From positions 1-64,000 of the forward strand of contig NZ_CP019434.1 in the NCBI RefSeq assembly GCF_001975725.1: a stretch of DNA of 64,000 nt. Direction: 5' to 3'. The notes under the pieces were generated by a model. It had not been told where the DNA came from, did not search any database, and was given only the letters and a program-made list of their open reading frames with translations. How positions within the stretch are numbered: position 1 is the first letter of the stretch; every line of letters begins with the position of its first letter. This document shows, in pieces, positions 1 to 12,595 of the stretch. A program made the translations under genes and the position numbers. This DNA is from Acidihalobacter ferrooxydans. GTDB taxonomy: Bacteria; Pseudomonadota; Gammaproteobacteria; DSM-5130; Acidihalobacteraceae.

Positions 1-1338
1 TTGAAAGGCAGTGCACTCTGGCAGGACTGCGTCTCACGGCTCCAAGGAGAGCTGTCGGAGCAGCAAATCAACACCTGGATACGCCCACTACAGGCGCAGG
101 CGCTCGAGGACGGGCGCGCATTATGCCTGCTAGCCCCAAATCGGTTTGTTCTGGATTGGGTTCGCGATCATTTTTTGCAGCGGATAAACGAACTCGCTAG
201 CGAGCTAGCGCCAACCGCCGGCATCCAAGTTCACCTTGAAGTAGGCACACAGAACCGCGCCAACAACGTCGATACCCAGCCGGTCGCGAAATCAGCATCA
301 GCCAACCGCCCAGAACCACGCCATAACATCAATCGCAGCTTCACATTCGCTAACTTCGTCGAAGGCAAATCGAATCAGCTGGCACGCGCAGCTTCGATGC
401 AGATTGCCGAAAACCCAGGGCGTGCATACAACCCATTGTTCATCTACGGCGGCGTTGGTCTTGGAAAGACCCATCTCATGTACGCAGTGGGCAATGGGAT
501 CCTACAGTCGAAACCGGATGCTCGAGTCGTCTATCTCCACTCAGAGCGGTTCGTCGCGGACATGATCAAGGCATTACAACACAATTCAATCGCTGATTTT
601 AAACGTTTTTATCGCTCCGTCGACGCGTTACTCATTGACGATATTCAGTTTTTCGCCAACAAGGAACGTTCTCAAGAAGAATTCTTCCACACCTTCAATG
701 CTCTGCTTGAAGGCGAGCACCAAATCATACTCTCATGTGATCGCTATCCAAAGGAAGTGAATGGGCTCGAAGATCGATTGAAATCACGCTTTGGCTGGGG
801 ATTGACCGTCGCCATCGAACCACCGGAACTGGAAACACGTGTGGCGATTCTGCAAAGCAAAGCGGAGGCCGCAGGCATTGCTTTAACCAGCGAGGTTGCA
901 TTTTTCGTCGCCAAGCGCATCCGCTCGAATGTTCGTGAACTGGAGGGCGCGTTACGCCGAATCATTGCCAGTGCACAATTCAGTGGCCGTGCGATTACGC
1001 TGGATTTTACCAAAGAAGCACTCCGCGATCTTCTTGCTCTGCAAGACAAGCTCGTTACGCTCGACAACATTCAAAAGACCGTTGCCCAGTACTACAAGAT
1101 CCGTGTCGCAGACCTGCTGTCGAGCCGCCGCAGCCGCTCGATTACCCGCCCCAGGCAGTTAGCCATGTTCTTGGCAAAAGAATTTACCAGCCATAGCTTG
1201 CCTGAAATCGGGGATGCGTTTGGTGGACGAGATCACACGACTGTTATGCATGCCTGCAAGAAAATCAAAGAGCTACGCGATTCCGATGCACGAATGGAAG
1301 AAGACTATACCAACCTGGTCAGACTGCTGACCAACTAA
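1..1338 (+). CDS. dnaA: Chromosomal replication initiator protein DnaA
   Basis: Initiator ATPase that binds DnaA boxes and melts the origin. The 445-residue product has the normal layout: an N-terminal helicase-loading domain, a linker at about 85-110, an AAA+ domain with Walker A GGVGLGKT at residues 150-157 and the LLIDDIQF Walker B region, and a C-terminal helix-turn-helix domain carrying the DnaA signature [11 protein letters not shown] near residue 408. The start codon is TTG on base 1 of the window, so its promoter and ribosome-binding site are not visible. It is followed by dnaN, recF and gyrB, the classic bacterial origin order. Base composition is more A+T-rich than the genes after 6.4 kb. 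Confidence 0.98.
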   Translation: MKGSALWQDCVSRLQGELSEQQINTWIRPLQAQALEDGRALCLLAPNRFVLDWVRDHFLQRINELASELAPTAGIQVHLEVGTQNRANNVDTQPVAKSASANRPEPRHNINRSFTFANFVEGKSNQLARAASMQIAENPGRAYNPLFIYGGVGLGKTHLMYAVGNGILQSKPDARVVYLHSERFVADMIKALQHNSIADFKRFYRSVDALLIDDIQFFANKERSQEEFFHTFNALLEGEHQIILSCDRYPKEVNGLEDRLKSRFGWGLTVAIEPPELETRVAILQSKAEAAGIALTSEVAFFVAKRIRSNVRELEGALRRIIASAQFSGRAITLDFTKEALRDLLALQDKLVTLDNIQKTVAQYYKIRVADLLSSRRSRSITRPRQLAMFLAKEFTSHSLPEIGDAFGGRDHTTVMHACKKIKELRDSDARMEEDYTNLVRLLTN

Positions 1339-1370
1339 GAACTGATGAGTTGCGCAAAGTCCGTGTATCC

Positions 1371-1379
1371 TGTGGATAA
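1371..1379 (-). promoter_or_regulatory. DnaA box (perfect consensus)
   Basis: TGTGGATAA is the reverse complement of the DnaA box TTATCCACA. It lies 33 bases after dnaA and is oriented opposite to the second box at 1429. Confidence 0.8.
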
Positions 1380-1428
1380 CCTGTACTGAGCCCCTGAACA
1401 AATCGAAGACCCTTAATCAGTAAACACC

Positions 1429-1437
1429 TTATCCACA
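1429..1437 (+). promoter_or_regulatory. DnaA box (perfect consensus)
   Basis: TTATCCACA matches the consensus DnaA box exactly. With the inverted box at 1371-1379 it forms a pair facing each other between dnaA and dnaN. Confidence 0.8.
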
Positions 1438-1594
1438 AGCTTTGGACATTTAATAGCCAGCTGAAAGCAGGATAAATCAGGTGTAACTATTTGGAATAGA
1501 AGAAGAAATCATGATACCCACAAAAAATCGACTAGCCTATTATTATCATTCTTTAAATTCTTAATATAGTTATTACTACCAGAGGTCCCGTGCG

Positions 1595-2695
1595 ATGAAG
1601 TTTACAATTCAGCGAGAAGCGTTTCTTAAACCTTTACAGCAGTTAATCGGGGTTGTTGAAAGACGGCAAACGATGGCCGTCTTAGCGAACGTGTTATTAC
1701 AAATCAAAGAAAATGCACTTTGGCTTACCACAACCGATCTCGAAATTGAACTAGTGTCGCATTGTCTTCCTGAGCATATTGATAGTGATACACCGATCAC
1801 TGTTCCAGCGAGGAAGTTATTTGATATCTGTCGAAGTCTTCCGGAACACGCGCTCATCGAATTTTCAATGGACAATGAGCGCGCCCACATCCATGCTGGA
1901 CGCAGTCGGTTTAGTCTGACAACGCTACCCGCGGATGATTATCCGGCTTTAGACAACTTTGTAAGCCAGGCTGATTTCGCACTCCCTAAAGCCCAATTGA
2001 AAGGTCTGCTTAGCCACACGGCTTTTGCAATGGCGCAGCAAGATGTACGGTACTACCTTAATGGCTTACTACTGGAAGTTTCAGCCGATCAGATAACGTG
2101 CGTAGCTACGGACGGTCATCGTCTTGCTTTTGCCAAATTAGAAGCGGCGCTAGGTAGTGGAGAATATTCTGTCATCGTTCCACGCAAGGCTGTCACAGAA
2201 TTAGGCAGGTTGATTACAGATGGAGACGGCGATGTAAAAGTGCGTCTTGGAACCAATAGCATAGAACTCACGTTTGATGGAGTTCGCTTTACGTCCAAAC
2301 TAATCGATGGGCGTTTTCCAGACTATCAACGCGTTATTCCGTCAAGTAATGAGAAATCGATACAGATCAACCGAGATTTGCTCCGACAGGCCTTACAACG
2401 CGCATCAATTCTCTCAAATGAAAAATATCGCGGTGTTCGTGTTGGACTGCGTGAGAATTTTCTTTGCATTGAGGCCCACAATCCGGAACAGGAAGAAGCG
2501 CAGGTTGAGCTGGAAATAGAATACACGGGTGATGAACTGGATATTGGTTTCAATCTGACCTACATGCTGGACGTAATCAATACCGTCGCGGGTGATTCCC
2601 TACAATTACAGTTCCGGGATTCGTCAAGCAGTGTCCTGATCAAGGATCCATCAGAAGAAGCTGCCTTGTACGTGATTATGCCGATGCGTCTTTGA
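1595..2695 (+). CDS. dnaN: DNA polymerase III beta sliding clamp
   Basis: Ring-shaped processivity clamp that tethers DNA polymerase III to DNA and serves as a docking platform for other DNA enzymes. The 366-residue length equals the usual gammaproteobacterial clamp. The sequence runs through three clamp domains and ends VIMPMRL, the conserved C-terminus near the client-binding pocket. The ATG at 1595 follows an AGAGG ribosome-binding site. It is second in the dnaA-dnaN-recF-gyrB block and very A+T-rich relative to the rest of the window. Confidence 0.98.
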   Translation: MKFTIQREAFLKPLQQLIGVVERRQTMAVLANVLLQIKENALWLTTTDLEIELVSHCLPEHIDSDTPITVPARKLFDICRSLPEHALIEFSMDNERAHIHAGRSRFSLTTLPADDYPALDNFVSQADFALPKAQLKGLLSHTAFAMAQQDVRYYLNGLLLEVSADQITCVATDGHRLAFAKLEAALGSGEYSVIVPRKAVTELGRLITDGDGDVKVRLGTNSIELTFDGVRFTSKLIDGRFPDYQRVIPSSNEKSIQINRDLLRQALQRASILSNEKYRGVRVGLRENFLCIEAHNPEQEEAQVELEIEYTGDELDIGFNLTYMLDVINTVAGDSLQLQFRDSSSSVLIKDPSEEAALYVIMPMRL

Positions 2696-2748
2696 CGCAG
2701 TGTGACGGACTATCGACAACCTTACGCTAGATAGTCACAGTCATTGCC

Positions 2749-3828
2749 ATGCTGCGTGAACTTGCTGCCGAAAATATACGCAATCTTCACGCCTTCTCAG
2801 TCGCTCCTGATGAGCGAATGAATCTGATCGTTGGAGAAAATGCATCTGGGAAAACGAGTTTTCTGGAAGCTGTTTATATCCTTTCACGAGCGCGCTCTTT
2901 TCGGACTTCACGTCTCAATGAGGTAATTAACACTGCAGCCAACAGTGCCTGGGTCAGTGGCAAGCTGTATGAACAAGAATCCGGAAAATCCACGCGTCTT
3001 GGACTCGCGCGAACTCATGGACACACTCGCTTCCATATCAACGGTCAAGCCATTCGTAATGCGGCCACAGCTGCTCAACATTTACCCGTCAAGGTTATCC
3101 ATCCTGAGTCTCATCGATTGCTGACGGGCGGCCCAGGTTTTCGCCGTGCTTTTATAGATTGGGGCTGTTTTTATCAGGATGAAAACTTTTATCCGACATG
3201 GGTTCGATTTCAAAAATTATTAAATCAAAGAAATGCCGCGTTGAAACAGCGCGCTGATTCCCGAGTAATGAATGGTATTGAGCGCGAATTCTGTGAAAGT
3301 GCTGAGCGACTTAGCAGAATTCGATCTAAGTACATCGAAGTATTACGCCACGGTTTCGCCAGCCTATCTACATTATGGCCTGTCGATGCTGAGTGGGAAC
3401 TTGATTACCGGCGTGGCTGGTCATCTGAACGTGATCTGCGAGAGCTTCTTCTAGCTGAGCGCGAATACGCTAGGCGGCAAGGTTATACGCTTGTAGGTCC
3501 ACAAAGAGCTGATCTGGTAATCAAGACCAATGGCGAGAGAATTGTTTCAAGATTCTCCCGGGGGCAAATCAAGCGCGCTACGGTCGCTTTCGAGCTCGCT
3601 CAAATAGAAATTTTTGAACAAGGTACAGGCCGTAGACCCGTGTTATTGGTCGACGACATGCCATCTGAACTTGACGCCAATGCACGAGAGCTACTGATGC
3701 ACATATTTTCTTCAGCCTCAAGGCAATGTTTCATCACTGCATCGACAAGCAACGAACTGCGCATGAGTGATGATGCTGAGCACTGTGTGTTTCACGTGGA
3801 ACATGGTCGAATACGCAAAATGTTATAA
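2749..3828 (+). CDS. recF: DNA replication and repair protein RecF
   Basis: SMC/ABC-like ATPase that helps load RecA at single-strand gaps through the RecFOR pathway. The 359-residue product shows Walker A GENASGKT at residues 29-36, an ABC-type signature around FSRGQIKRA, and Walker B LLVDDMPSELD. Length matches the family (about 357 in E. coli). It starts 53 bases after dnaN and is followed 26 bases later by gyrB, so co-transcription is likely. Confidence 0.97.
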   Translation: MLRELAAENIRNLHAFSVAPDERMNLIVGENASGKTSFLEAVYILSRARSFRTSRLNEVINTAANSAWVSGKLYEQESGKSTRLGLARTHGHTRFHINGQAIRNAATAAQHLPVKVIHPESHRLLTGGPGFRRAFIDWGCFYQDENFYPTWVRFQKLLNQRNAALKQRADSRVMNGIEREFCESAERLSRIRSKYIEVLRHGFASLSTLWPVDAEWELDYRRGWSSERDLRELLLAEREYARRQGYTLVGPQRADLVIKTNGERIVSRFSRGQIKRATVAFELAQIEIFEQGTGRRPVLLVDDMPSELDANARELLMHIFSSASRQCFITASTSNELRMSDDAEHCVFHVEHGRIRKML

Positions 3829-3836
3829 TTTGTTGA

Positions 3837-6257
<2,421 letters not shown>

Positions 6258-6275
6258 AATAAGCGTGGGCCATTG

Positions 6276-6430
6276 AACTCAGATAATTCGTTAGTAAAGG
6301 GATATTTATAGATCTTTGAATCAAAAAGATTTTCCTGAAAATAACGTAACGATGTCGTCCGATTAGAAAATTGCATCTAGATTCAATTCACTGCGCAATT
6401 ATCACGATCGGATGATCGAGTATTTGGGTT
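6276..6430 (+). repeat. Family A MITE-like intergenic repeat, copy 1
   Basis: About 155 bp between gyrB and lemA that aligns by eye with 19537-19712 and 60289-60452. Shared blocks are the left end (AACTCAGATAATCG), GATCTTTGAATC, and ACTGCGCAATTATCAC, and it ends in GGGTT. This copy is the most A+T-rich, like the genes on its left. It carries no open reading frame of its own. Confidence 0.65.
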
Positions 6431-6467
6431 GAAGTCAGACAGCGCGACCGTATCCAAAGGAGGGGAC

Positions 6468-7040
6468 ATGAGTATATTTTCTCTGGTGATCATAGCGCTT
6501 GTGATCGCGGCGGTGCTGTACCTCGTAGTGATTTACAATCAGCTGATCCAGCTCAAACACGGCGTGTCAAAAGCCTGGGCTAATGTCGATGTGCTGCTGC
6601 GACAACGTCATGACGAACTGCCTAAGCTCGTCGAGGTTTGCCGCCAGTACATGAATTACGAGCAGGAAACGCTCAAACGCGTCATGGAGGCTCGCGCCCA
6701 AGTGGCGGGAGCGCAGGCAGGCGCGGACGTAGAGGCATTGGGACAGGCTGAAGGAAGCCTGCGCCTCGGTTTGGGCAATTTGTTTGCTGTAGCCGAAAAC
6801 TACCCGGATCTGAAAGCAGATCAGAACTTTCAGTATCTGCAGCAGCGCATCAGCGGTCTCGAAAACTCCATTGCGGATCGTCGAGAATTCTACAACGAGA
6901 GCGTAAACAACAATAATGTGCGCATCGAACAGTTTCCGGATGTGATGATTGCTAGCGCATTTAACTTCAAACCTAGTAAATTGCTGGAATTCAGTGAAGA
7001 AGAAGTTCGCGATGTCAGTCTGAAGGAGTTGTTTCGCTGA
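6468..7040 (+). CDS. lemA: LemA family protein
   Basis: LemA-family membrane protein of unknown biochemical role; 190 residues. One N-terminal membrane helix (about residues 3-23) is followed by a long helical domain with the family-typical YNQLIQLK and AWANVDVLLRQRHDELPKLV blocks. I place the start at ATG 6468 because AAAGGAGGGG lies just upstream; an in-frame TTG at 6429 would fall inside a family A repeat. The next gene, seven bases on, encodes a GIDE-type protein. LemA and GIDE proteins are commonly paired, which suggests a joint envelope function. Confidence 0.93.
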   Translation: MSIFSLVIIALVIAAVLYLVVIYNQLIQLKHGVSKAWANVDVLLRQRHDELPKLVEVCRQYMNYEQETLKRVMEARAQVAGAQAGADVEALGQAEGSLRLGLGNLFAVAENYPDLKADQNFQYLQQRISGLENSIADRREFYNESVNNNNVRIEQFPDVMIASAFNFKPSKLLEFSEEEVRDVSLKELFR

Positions 7041-7046
7041 TTTCGT

Positions 7047-7973
7047 GTGATCGAGGCAGTGATTTTGCCCTTTTTGGATCCTGAGTACTGGCGCGGTTTG
7101 CCTGTTTCGACATTCTGGATATGGTGCCTGGGTGCTACGGTTGCGGGTTTTGGCGGTTTGTATCTGTTTCTTCGTAGCCTGATCCGCGCACGCACGATAG
7201 AGGATGTGCCGACTTCGCGGATTCGCTCGGCTAGCCAAGGCTACAATGAACTGATCGGAACGGGGCGCAATATGCCGGGGCCGCAGATCGTATCGCCGCT
7301 GAGCGGTCAGCCCTGCCTGTGGTATCGCTATCAAATCGACGAGAGAACGTCTTACGGTAACTCCGGCGAACGGGGGTGGAAAACCATCGAACGTTCGACA
7401 AGTCATGGGTTGTTTATCATCGAAGACGGCACCGGCGAATGCATCGTCGATCCTGAAGGTGCGCAGGTGATTCCGCATTTTGACCGACGTTGGTACGGCG
7501 ACAGTATGAGTGCCCGTAATGGCGGTTGGACGTTTACCGCGCAGTATCGATTTCGTGAGCAACGCATCGAAAAGGGCTATCCGCTGTATGTCATCGGCGA
7601 TTTTCGAACCTTGGGCAGTCCGTCTTGTGATATGCAAGACAATATTGCAGATGTGCTGCGGGAACTGAAAAAAGATCCGCAGCGCATGCACGCCTTCGAC
7701 CGTAATCGTGATGGCAGCGTCGATCAGAACGAATGGGAACTGGCGCGCCGCTGGGCAGAGCGCGAGTCGAGGCGGCGTGCCTTGAAAGAATCGCCCACAG
7801 AGGCGAGAAACGTTTTGTCACGAGGCGATGGGCAGCGCGCCTATATTCTTTCTGGTAAATCTGAGTCCGAATTGGTTGCCCGATATCGCGCGCAAGGTTT
7901 GGCTGGCCTGACTATGTTGCTGGGGGGGATTCCCACGGCGGTTTGGATGCTGCTTGCACGCTTCGCGGCATGA
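7047..7973 (+). CDS. GIDE-domain (E3-ligase-like) membrane protein with an EF-hand loop
   Basis: 308 residues starting with GTG. A membrane helix lies at about 22-44 and a second at about 288-304. Between them is a GIDE-type domain (PLSGQPCLWYRYQID... region), named after the mammalian mitochondrial E3 ligase MULAN/GIDE; no RING finger is visible, so ubiquitin ligase activity should not be assumed. Residues 218-229 read DRNRDGSVDQNE, which fits the canonical EF-hand calcium loop at positions 1, 3, 5, 6, 9 and 12. It directly follows lemA. The end of the frame overlaps an upstream extension of prlC, but the preferred prlC start lies beyond it. Confidence 0.8.
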   Translation: MIEAVILPFLDPEYWRGLPVSTFWIWCLGATVAGFGGLYLFLRSLIRARTIEDVPTSRIRSASQGYNELIGTGRNMPGPQIVSPLSGQPCLWYRYQIDERTSYGNSGERGWKTIERSTSHGLFIIEDGTGECIVDPEGAQVIPHFDRRWYGDSMSARNGGWTFTAQYRFREQRIEKGYPLYVIGDFRTLGSPSCDMQDNIADVLRELKKDPQRMHAFDRNRDGSVDQNEWELARRWAERESRRRALKESPTEARNVLSRGDGQRAYILSGKSESELVARYRAQGLAGLTMLLGGIPTAVWMLLARFAA

Positions 7974-8010
7974 TACGCTTAAGGGCTTGTTCTTACCGGA
8001 TTCAGTTACA

Positions 8011-10056
8011 ATGTCCAGCAATCCCCTGCTCGTTTCCACAGATCATCCTCTCTTTGCGCAGATCGAGCCGGAACATGTTTTACCGGCGGTGGAATCGGCG
8101 CTTGCCGCCAATCGCCGGGCAATCGATGAACTGCTGAAAGATGCGATTCCGCGTACTTGGGAGCGTTTTGTCGAGCCGCTGACCGCACTCGATGAAAAAC
8201 TCGATCGGGTCTGGACGCCCGTGCGCCATCTGAACGCCGTCGCCAATAGTAAGGAACTGCGCGCGGCGTACAATGCCTGCTTGCCCAAATTGTCGGCGTA
8301 CCACACCGAACTCGGGCATAACGTGCGTTTGTATGAAGCCTGGAAATCGCTGGCCGAAGGTCCGCAATTCAGGGCGCTGAACACCGCGCAGCGCAAGGTC
8401 GTTCTGGATACGTTGCGTGACTTTCGCCTCAGCGGTGTGGCCTTGCCGCCGGAGCAGAAAAAGCGCTTTGCCGAAATTCAGGAAGCGCTTTCCAAACTGC
8501 AGTCGACATTTGAGGAAAACCTGCTCGATGCGACGCACGCATGGCATCTAGATTTCGATGACGAGAAAGCGCTGGAGGGGCTTCCGCCCAGCGGCTTGGC
8601 GCTGGCCAGGCAGGCTGCGGAAGAAGCGGGCAAACCGGGTGCTTATCGCATCACGCTGGATTTCCCGTCTTACTATGGGGTGATGTGTCATTGTCGAGAT
8701 CAAGCGTTGCGTGAAAAGGTCTATACCGCATACGTCACGCGGGCTTCGGATCAGGGGCCGCAAGCCGGCCAGTGGGACAATAGCGCTGTCATGCATGATA
8801 TTTTGCGCTTGCGACTCGAGGCTGCACAGTTGTTGGGTTACGCGAATTTCGCGCAGGAGTCGCTAGCGACAAAAATGGCTGATTCACCTGAGCAGGTTAT
8901 TGATTTTTTGAGTGATCTTGCGAATAAAGGCAAGCTGGCGGCAGAACGCGATCTGAGCGATCTGCGCACGTTTGCCGCACAGGAACTTGGCCTGGACGAA
9001 TTACACGCCTGGGATATGGCGTATACCAGCGAACGCCTGAGCGAGCACCGTTTCGCCCTGGAGCAGGAGGCGCTAAAGCCCTATTTTCCAGTCGACAGTG
9101 TGTTGCAGGGGCTCTTCACGCTGACCGAGAAACTGTTCGATGTACGCATAGCGCAGGGGCCTGAAGTCGAAACCTGGCACAAGGATATCCGGTTCTACGA
9201 AATCCGTGATCCGGACGGTACGTTACGTGCGCAGTTCTATCTCGATCTCTATGCACGCCAGCACAAGCGCGGTGGCGCGTGGATGGACGAATGCGTTTCC
9301 CGTCATCACTATGCGGATACGATGCGGTACCCGATCGCCTTCCTTACCTGCAATTCAACACCACCGCTCGGAGAGCAGCCGGCGCTGTTCACGCACGACG
9401 AGGTGATTACGCTGTTCCATGAATTCGGTCACGGTCTGCATCACATGCTCACACGCATCGATTATCCGGCTGTCTCCGGCATCAATGGCGTCGAATGGGA
9501 TGCAGTCGAGTTACCAAGCCAGTTCATGGAAAACTGGTGCTGGACCCGCGAAGCACTGGATCTGTTCGCGCGCCATTATGAAACAGGAGAAACCCTGCCA
9601 GAGGCCATGCTAGAAGCGTTACTGGCCAGCCGTGATTTTCAGGCAGGCATGCAGATGCTGCGGCAGATCGAGTTCTCCCTGTTCGATATGCGTTTGCATC
9701 AGGAATACGACCCTGCGCTGCCGACCGACATTCAGGCCTTGTTGAATGACGTGCGCGACACTGTCGCCGTGGTCAAACCACCGGCATTCAACCGCTTCCA
9801 GCACAGTTTTACGCATATCTTTGGGGGTGGCTACGCGGCCGGATACTACAGCTACAAGTGGGCGGAAGTGCTATCCGCCGACGCGTTTGCACGCTTTGAG
9901 GAGGACGGTCTTTTCAATCCCGCCACCGGCCACGCCTTCCTGCACAGCATTCTGGAGCGCGGCGGTTCGCAGCCAGCGGCCGAATTGTTTCGCGAATTCC
10001 GTGGACGCGAACCCTCGGTCGACGCACTGCTTCGTCACCACGGCATCGCCGCATGA
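8011..10056 (+). CDS. prlC: Oligopeptidase A (M3 zinc metallopeptidase)
   Basis: Cytosolic zinc endopeptidase that degrades short peptides, including cleaved signal peptides. The zinc site HEFGH is at residues 470-474 and the third ligand region lies further on, as in M3 thermolysin-like oligopeptidases. I chose ATG 8011 ([15 protein letters not shown]); it gives 681 residues against 680 in E. coli PrlC, whereas the longer frame would overlap the preceding gene. The stop overlaps the xthA start as ATGA, implying translational coupling. Confidence 0.95.
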   Translation: MSSNPLLVSTDHPLFAQIEPEHVLPAVESALAANRRAIDELLKDAIPRTWERFVEPLTALDEKLDRVWTPVRHLNAVANSKELRAAYNACLPKLSAYHTELGHNVRLYEAWKSLAEGPQFRALNTAQRKVVLDTLRDFRLSGVALPPEQKKRFAEIQEALSKLQSTFEENLLDATHAWHLDFDDEKALEGLPPSGLALARQAAEEAGKPGAYRITLDFPSYYGVMCHCRDQALREKVYTAYVTRASDQGPQAGQWDNSAVMHDILRLRLEAAQLLGYANFAQESLATKMADSPEQVIDFLSDLANKGKLAAERDLSDLRTFAAQELGLDELHAWDMAYTSERLSEHRFALEQEALKPYFPVDSVLQGLFTLTEKLFDVRIAQGPEVETWHKDIRFYEIRDPDGTLRAQFYLDLYARQHKRGGAWMDECVSRHHYADTMRYPIAFLTCNSTPPLGEQPALFTHDEVITLFHEFGHGLHHMLTRIDYPAVSGINGVEWDAVELPSQFMENWCWTREALDLFARHYETGETLPEAMLEALLASRDFQAGMQMLRQIEFSLFDMRLHQEYDPALPTDIQALLNDVRDTVAVVKPPAFNRFQHSFTHIFGGGYAAGYYSYKWAEVLSADAFARFEEDGLFNPATGHAFLHSILERGGSQPAAELFREFRGREPSVDALLRHHGIAA

Positions 10057-10820
10057 AAATCGCGTCCTGGAACGTCAATTCGCTCAAGGTGCGCCTGCCG
10101 CACGTGCTTGACTGGTTGCGGATGCAGCAGCCTGACGTGCTGGCACTCCAGGAGACCAAGCTTACCGACGATAAGTTTCCGCAGGCCGAGATCGAGGCGC
10201 TGGGTTATCACGTCGCCTACTCTGGCCAGAAGACGTACAACGGCGTGGCGCTGATATCGCGTGAGCCGATGATAGACATTGTCACCGACGTGCCAGGCCT
10301 TGACGACCCGCAGCGGCGCATTCTGGGCGCGACGGTGGGCGACGTGCGCGTGCTGAACCTGTACGTGGTCAACGGGCAAGAAGTTGGCTCCGAGAAATAC
10401 GTCTACAAACTCGACTGGCTGGACAAGGTCACGGCGTACGTGGCAAACGATCTGAGGCGCCATGAGAACTACATCGTGCTTGGGGATTTCAATATCGCGC
10501 CGGAAGATACCGATGTGCACGATCCAGATCTGTGGCGCAACAGAATTCTATGTTCCGTGCCGGAGCGCGAAGCCTTGCAGCGATTGCTCTCACTCGGCTT
10601 CAAGGATAGTTTCCGGCTGTTCGAGCAAGCGCCGGGCAGTTTTTCCTGGTGGGATTACCGCGCCGCGGGTTTCCGTCGGAACATCGGGCTGCGGATTGAT
10701 CTCGTGCTGGCCAGCGATGCGCTGGCCAGCCACTGCACCTCCTCGAAGGTCGACGTGGAACCGCGCAAGCTGGAGCGTCCGTCCGACCATGCACCCGCTG
10801 TTGCAGAGTTTGTGCTATGA
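10053..10820 (+). CDS. xthA: Exodeoxyribonuclease III (AP endonuclease)
   Basis: 3'-5' exonuclease and apurinic/apyrimidinic endonuclease of base excision repair. The 255-residue protein has the N-terminal [15 protein letters not shown], the catalytic glutamate in LQETKL (residue about 34), LGDFNIAP, and the C-terminal PSDHAP with the catalytic Asp-His pair. Length is slightly below E. coli XthA (268). Both ends overlap neighbours by four bases (ATGA with prlC and with ubiD), so the three genes form a coupled chain. Confidence 0.95.
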   Translation: MKIASWNVNSLKVRLPHVLDWLRMQQPDVLALQETKLTDDKFPQAEIEALGYHVAYSGQKTYNGVALISREPMIDIVTDVPGLDDPQRRILGATVGDVRVLNLYVVNGQEVGSEKYVYKLDWLDKVTAYVANDLRRHENYIVLGDFNIAPEDTDVHDPDLWRNRILCSVPEREALQRLLSLGFKDSFRLFEQAPGSFSWWDYRAAGFRRNIGLRIDLVLASDALASHCTSSKVDVEPRKLERPSDHAPAVAEFVL

Positions 10821-12283
10821 AATACAAGGATCTGCGCGACTTTATCCGCCTGCTCGAAGCGCGCGGAGAACTCAAGCGCATCAGCGTCGAGATCGATCCA
10901 CATCTGGAAATGACCGAAATCTGTGACCGCACCTTACGCGCCGGCGGCCCGGCTCTGCTGTTCGAAAATCCCAAGGGCCACAGCGTCCCGGTGCTCGGCA
11001 ACCTGTTCGGCACGCCGCAGCGCGTCGCCCTGGGCATGGGTGAGGAATCCGTCGAGGCCCTGCGGGAGGTCGGGAAGCTGCTTGCCTTCCTCAAGGAACC
11101 CGAGCCACCACGCGGCATGAAGGATGCCTGGAAAAGCCTGCCGGTGTTCAAAAAAGTGCTCGACATGGCGCCGAAGACCGTGCGCAGCGCGCCGTGCCAG
11201 GACGTTGTACTCGAAGGCGACGACGTCGACCTCGACCGCTATCCGGTACAGACCTGCTGGCCGGGCGACGCCGGACCGCTCATCACCTGGGGGCTGGTGA
11301 TCACCCGCGGGCCGCATAAGGAGCGGCAGAACATGGGAATCTACCGCCAGCAGGTGATCGGTCGCAACAAGCTCATCATGCGCTGGCTGTCGCACCGCGG
11401 TGGCGCGCTGGATTTTCGTGACTGGCAGACCGCGCACCCGGGCGAGCCGTTTCCGGTCGCTGTCGCCCTGGGAGCCGATCCGGCCACGATACTCGGCGCG
11501 GTGACGCCGGTGCCGGATGCGCTGTCCGAGCATTCCTTCGCCGGTTTGCTGCGCGGCTCGCGCACGGAACTGGTCAAGGCCATTGGTTCCGACCTGTTGG
11601 TGCCGGCCTCGGCGGAAATCGTTCTTGAAGGGCATCTGATGCCCGGCGAGATGGCCGATGAAGGCCCGTTCGGCGACCACACCGGCTACTACAACGAAAT
11701 CGACCGTTTCCCGGTGTTTACTATCGATCGCATCACCCAACGCCGCGAGCCGATCTATCACAGCACCTACACGGGGCGACCGCCCGATGAGCCGGCGGTA
11801 CTGGGCGTCGCGCTGAACGAAGTCTTCGTGCCGCTGTTACAGAAGCAATTCCCGGAAATCGTTGATTTTTACCTGCCGCCGGAAGGCTGTTCCTATCGTC
11901 TCGCAGTCGTCAGCATGCGCAAGCAGTACGCAGGCCATGCCAAGCGAGTCATGATGGGCGTGTGGAGCTTCCTGCGCCAATTCATGTACACCAAGTTTGT
12001 CATCGTGGTCGACGACGATGTGAACACGCGTTCTTGGGACGACGTGATCTGGGCGATCACCACGCGCATGGACCCCGTGCGCGATACGGTGATGATCGAG
12101 AACACCCCGATCGATTATCTCGACTTCGCTTCGCCGGTTTCCGGACTGGGTTCCAAGATGGGTCTTGACGCGACCAACAAATGGTCCGGCGAGACCACGC
12201 GCGAATGGGGGCGGCCGATCATGATGGATGCGGATGTGAAAAAGCGCGTCGATGCGTTATGGGAGAAACTGGGTATCGGTTGA
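10817..12283 (+). CDS. ubiD: 4-hydroxy-3-polyprenylbenzoate decarboxylase UbiD
   Basis: Prenylated-FMN-dependent decarboxylase of ubiquinone biosynthesis. The 488-residue protein matches E. coli UbiD in length (497) and shows the family blocks [43 protein letters not shown] and the C-terminal [10 protein letters not shown]. It begins at the ATGA overlap with xthA and is the last gene of this chain. A ferredoxin-reductase-type oxidoreductase often accompanies ubiD in related bacteria; such a gene is found at 14036. Confidence 0.96.
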   Translation: MKYKDLRDFIRLLEARGELKRISVEIDPHLEMTEICDRTLRAGGPALLFENPKGHSVPVLGNLFGTPQRVALGMGEESVEALREVGKLLAFLKEPEPPRGMKDAWKSLPVFKKVLDMAPKTVRSAPCQDVVLEGDDVDLDRYPVQTCWPGDAGPLITWGLVITRGPHKERQNMGIYRQQVIGRNKLIMRWLSHRGGALDFRDWQTAHPGEPFPVAVALGADPATILGAVTPVPDALSEHSFAGLLRGSRTELVKAIGSDLLVPASAEIVLEGHLMPGEMADEGPFGDHTGYYNEIDRFPVFTIDRITQRREPIYHSTYTGRPPDEPAVLGVALNEVFVPLLQKQFPEIVDFYLPPEGCSYRLAVVSMRKQYAGHAKRVMMGVWSFLRQFMYTKFVIVVDDDVNTRSWDDVIWAITTRMDPVRDTVMIENTPIDYLDFASPVSGLGSKMGLDATNKWSGETTREWGRPIMMDADVKKRVDALWEKLGIG

Positions 12284-12416
12284 AAAAATGTTGCGCCGTA
12301 TCCGGGCGAGCTTTATCGCATTCTAAGGGAGATACAGTGTGCCTGTTTGTGTCTGCAGATGTGCCCGGTTTGATGTGTGTCAATCGAGCATATGAGCCGA
12401 TGTGGCATGAAAGATT

Positions 12417-12471
12417 CGCCCGCTTGTCGGAAAAGAAGACCGTTTGTCGGAAAATAACCCTATTTTAGACC
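12417..12471 (+). promoter_or_regulatory. Promoter-proximal direct repeat upstream of the riboswitch
   Basis: TTGTCGGAAAA occurs at 12426 and again at 12444, an 18-bp spacing, just before the riboswitch. The second copy is followed by the A+T-rich TAACCCTATTTTAGA. This could be a promoter region with a repeated regulator site. The rest of the 312-bp gap after ubiD shows no gene. Confidence 0.35.
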
Positions 12472-12492
12472 TGTGAACGACTATGCTGTCGC

Positions 12493-12582
12493 GGTAGGTT
12501 ATGAAGGGCAAAGTCGGTGAAAGCCGATGACGCAAAGCCACGGGTCTAAGGCTCTGACGAGCTAGGGCAGCCGGTTTCTACC
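12493..12582 (+). promoter_or_regulatory. Cyclic-di-GMP class I (GEMM) riboswitch
   Basis: The basal stem pairs GGTAG (12493-12497) with CTACC (12578-12582). Inside lie the hallmark blocks of the GEMM-I aptamer: GGGCAAAG, GAAAGCCGATGACGCAAAG, CCACGGGTCTAAGG, then GCTAGGGCAGCCGG. The helix arrangement and the conserved GACGCAAAGCCACGGG core fit c-di-GMP riboswitches closely. The aptamer ends only 13 bases before the ATG of a small secreted protein, leaving almost no expression platform, so control probably acts on ribosome access or through the final stem itself. The ligand is assigned from sequence resemblance. Confidence 0.88.
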
Positions 12583-12595
12583 CCAGGGTTCGATC

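Larger units (their letters stand above)
1339..1594. other. dnaA-dnaN intergenic region, candidate origin segment
   Basis: This 256-bp gap holds two perfect DnaA boxes and, from about 1490 to 1580, a strongly A+T-rich stretch next to dnaN that could act as an unwinding element. In many gammaproteobacteria origin elements flank dnaA on both sides. The upstream side lies outside the window, so this may be only part of the origin. It must also hold the dnaN promoter. The origin role is inferred from position and boxes. Confidence 0.55.

Noticed and set aside
12181-12468. Plus-strand frame running out of the ubiD end
   Set aside because: Begins inside ubiD in another frame, lacks a start signal and runs through the promoter region of the riboswitch gene.
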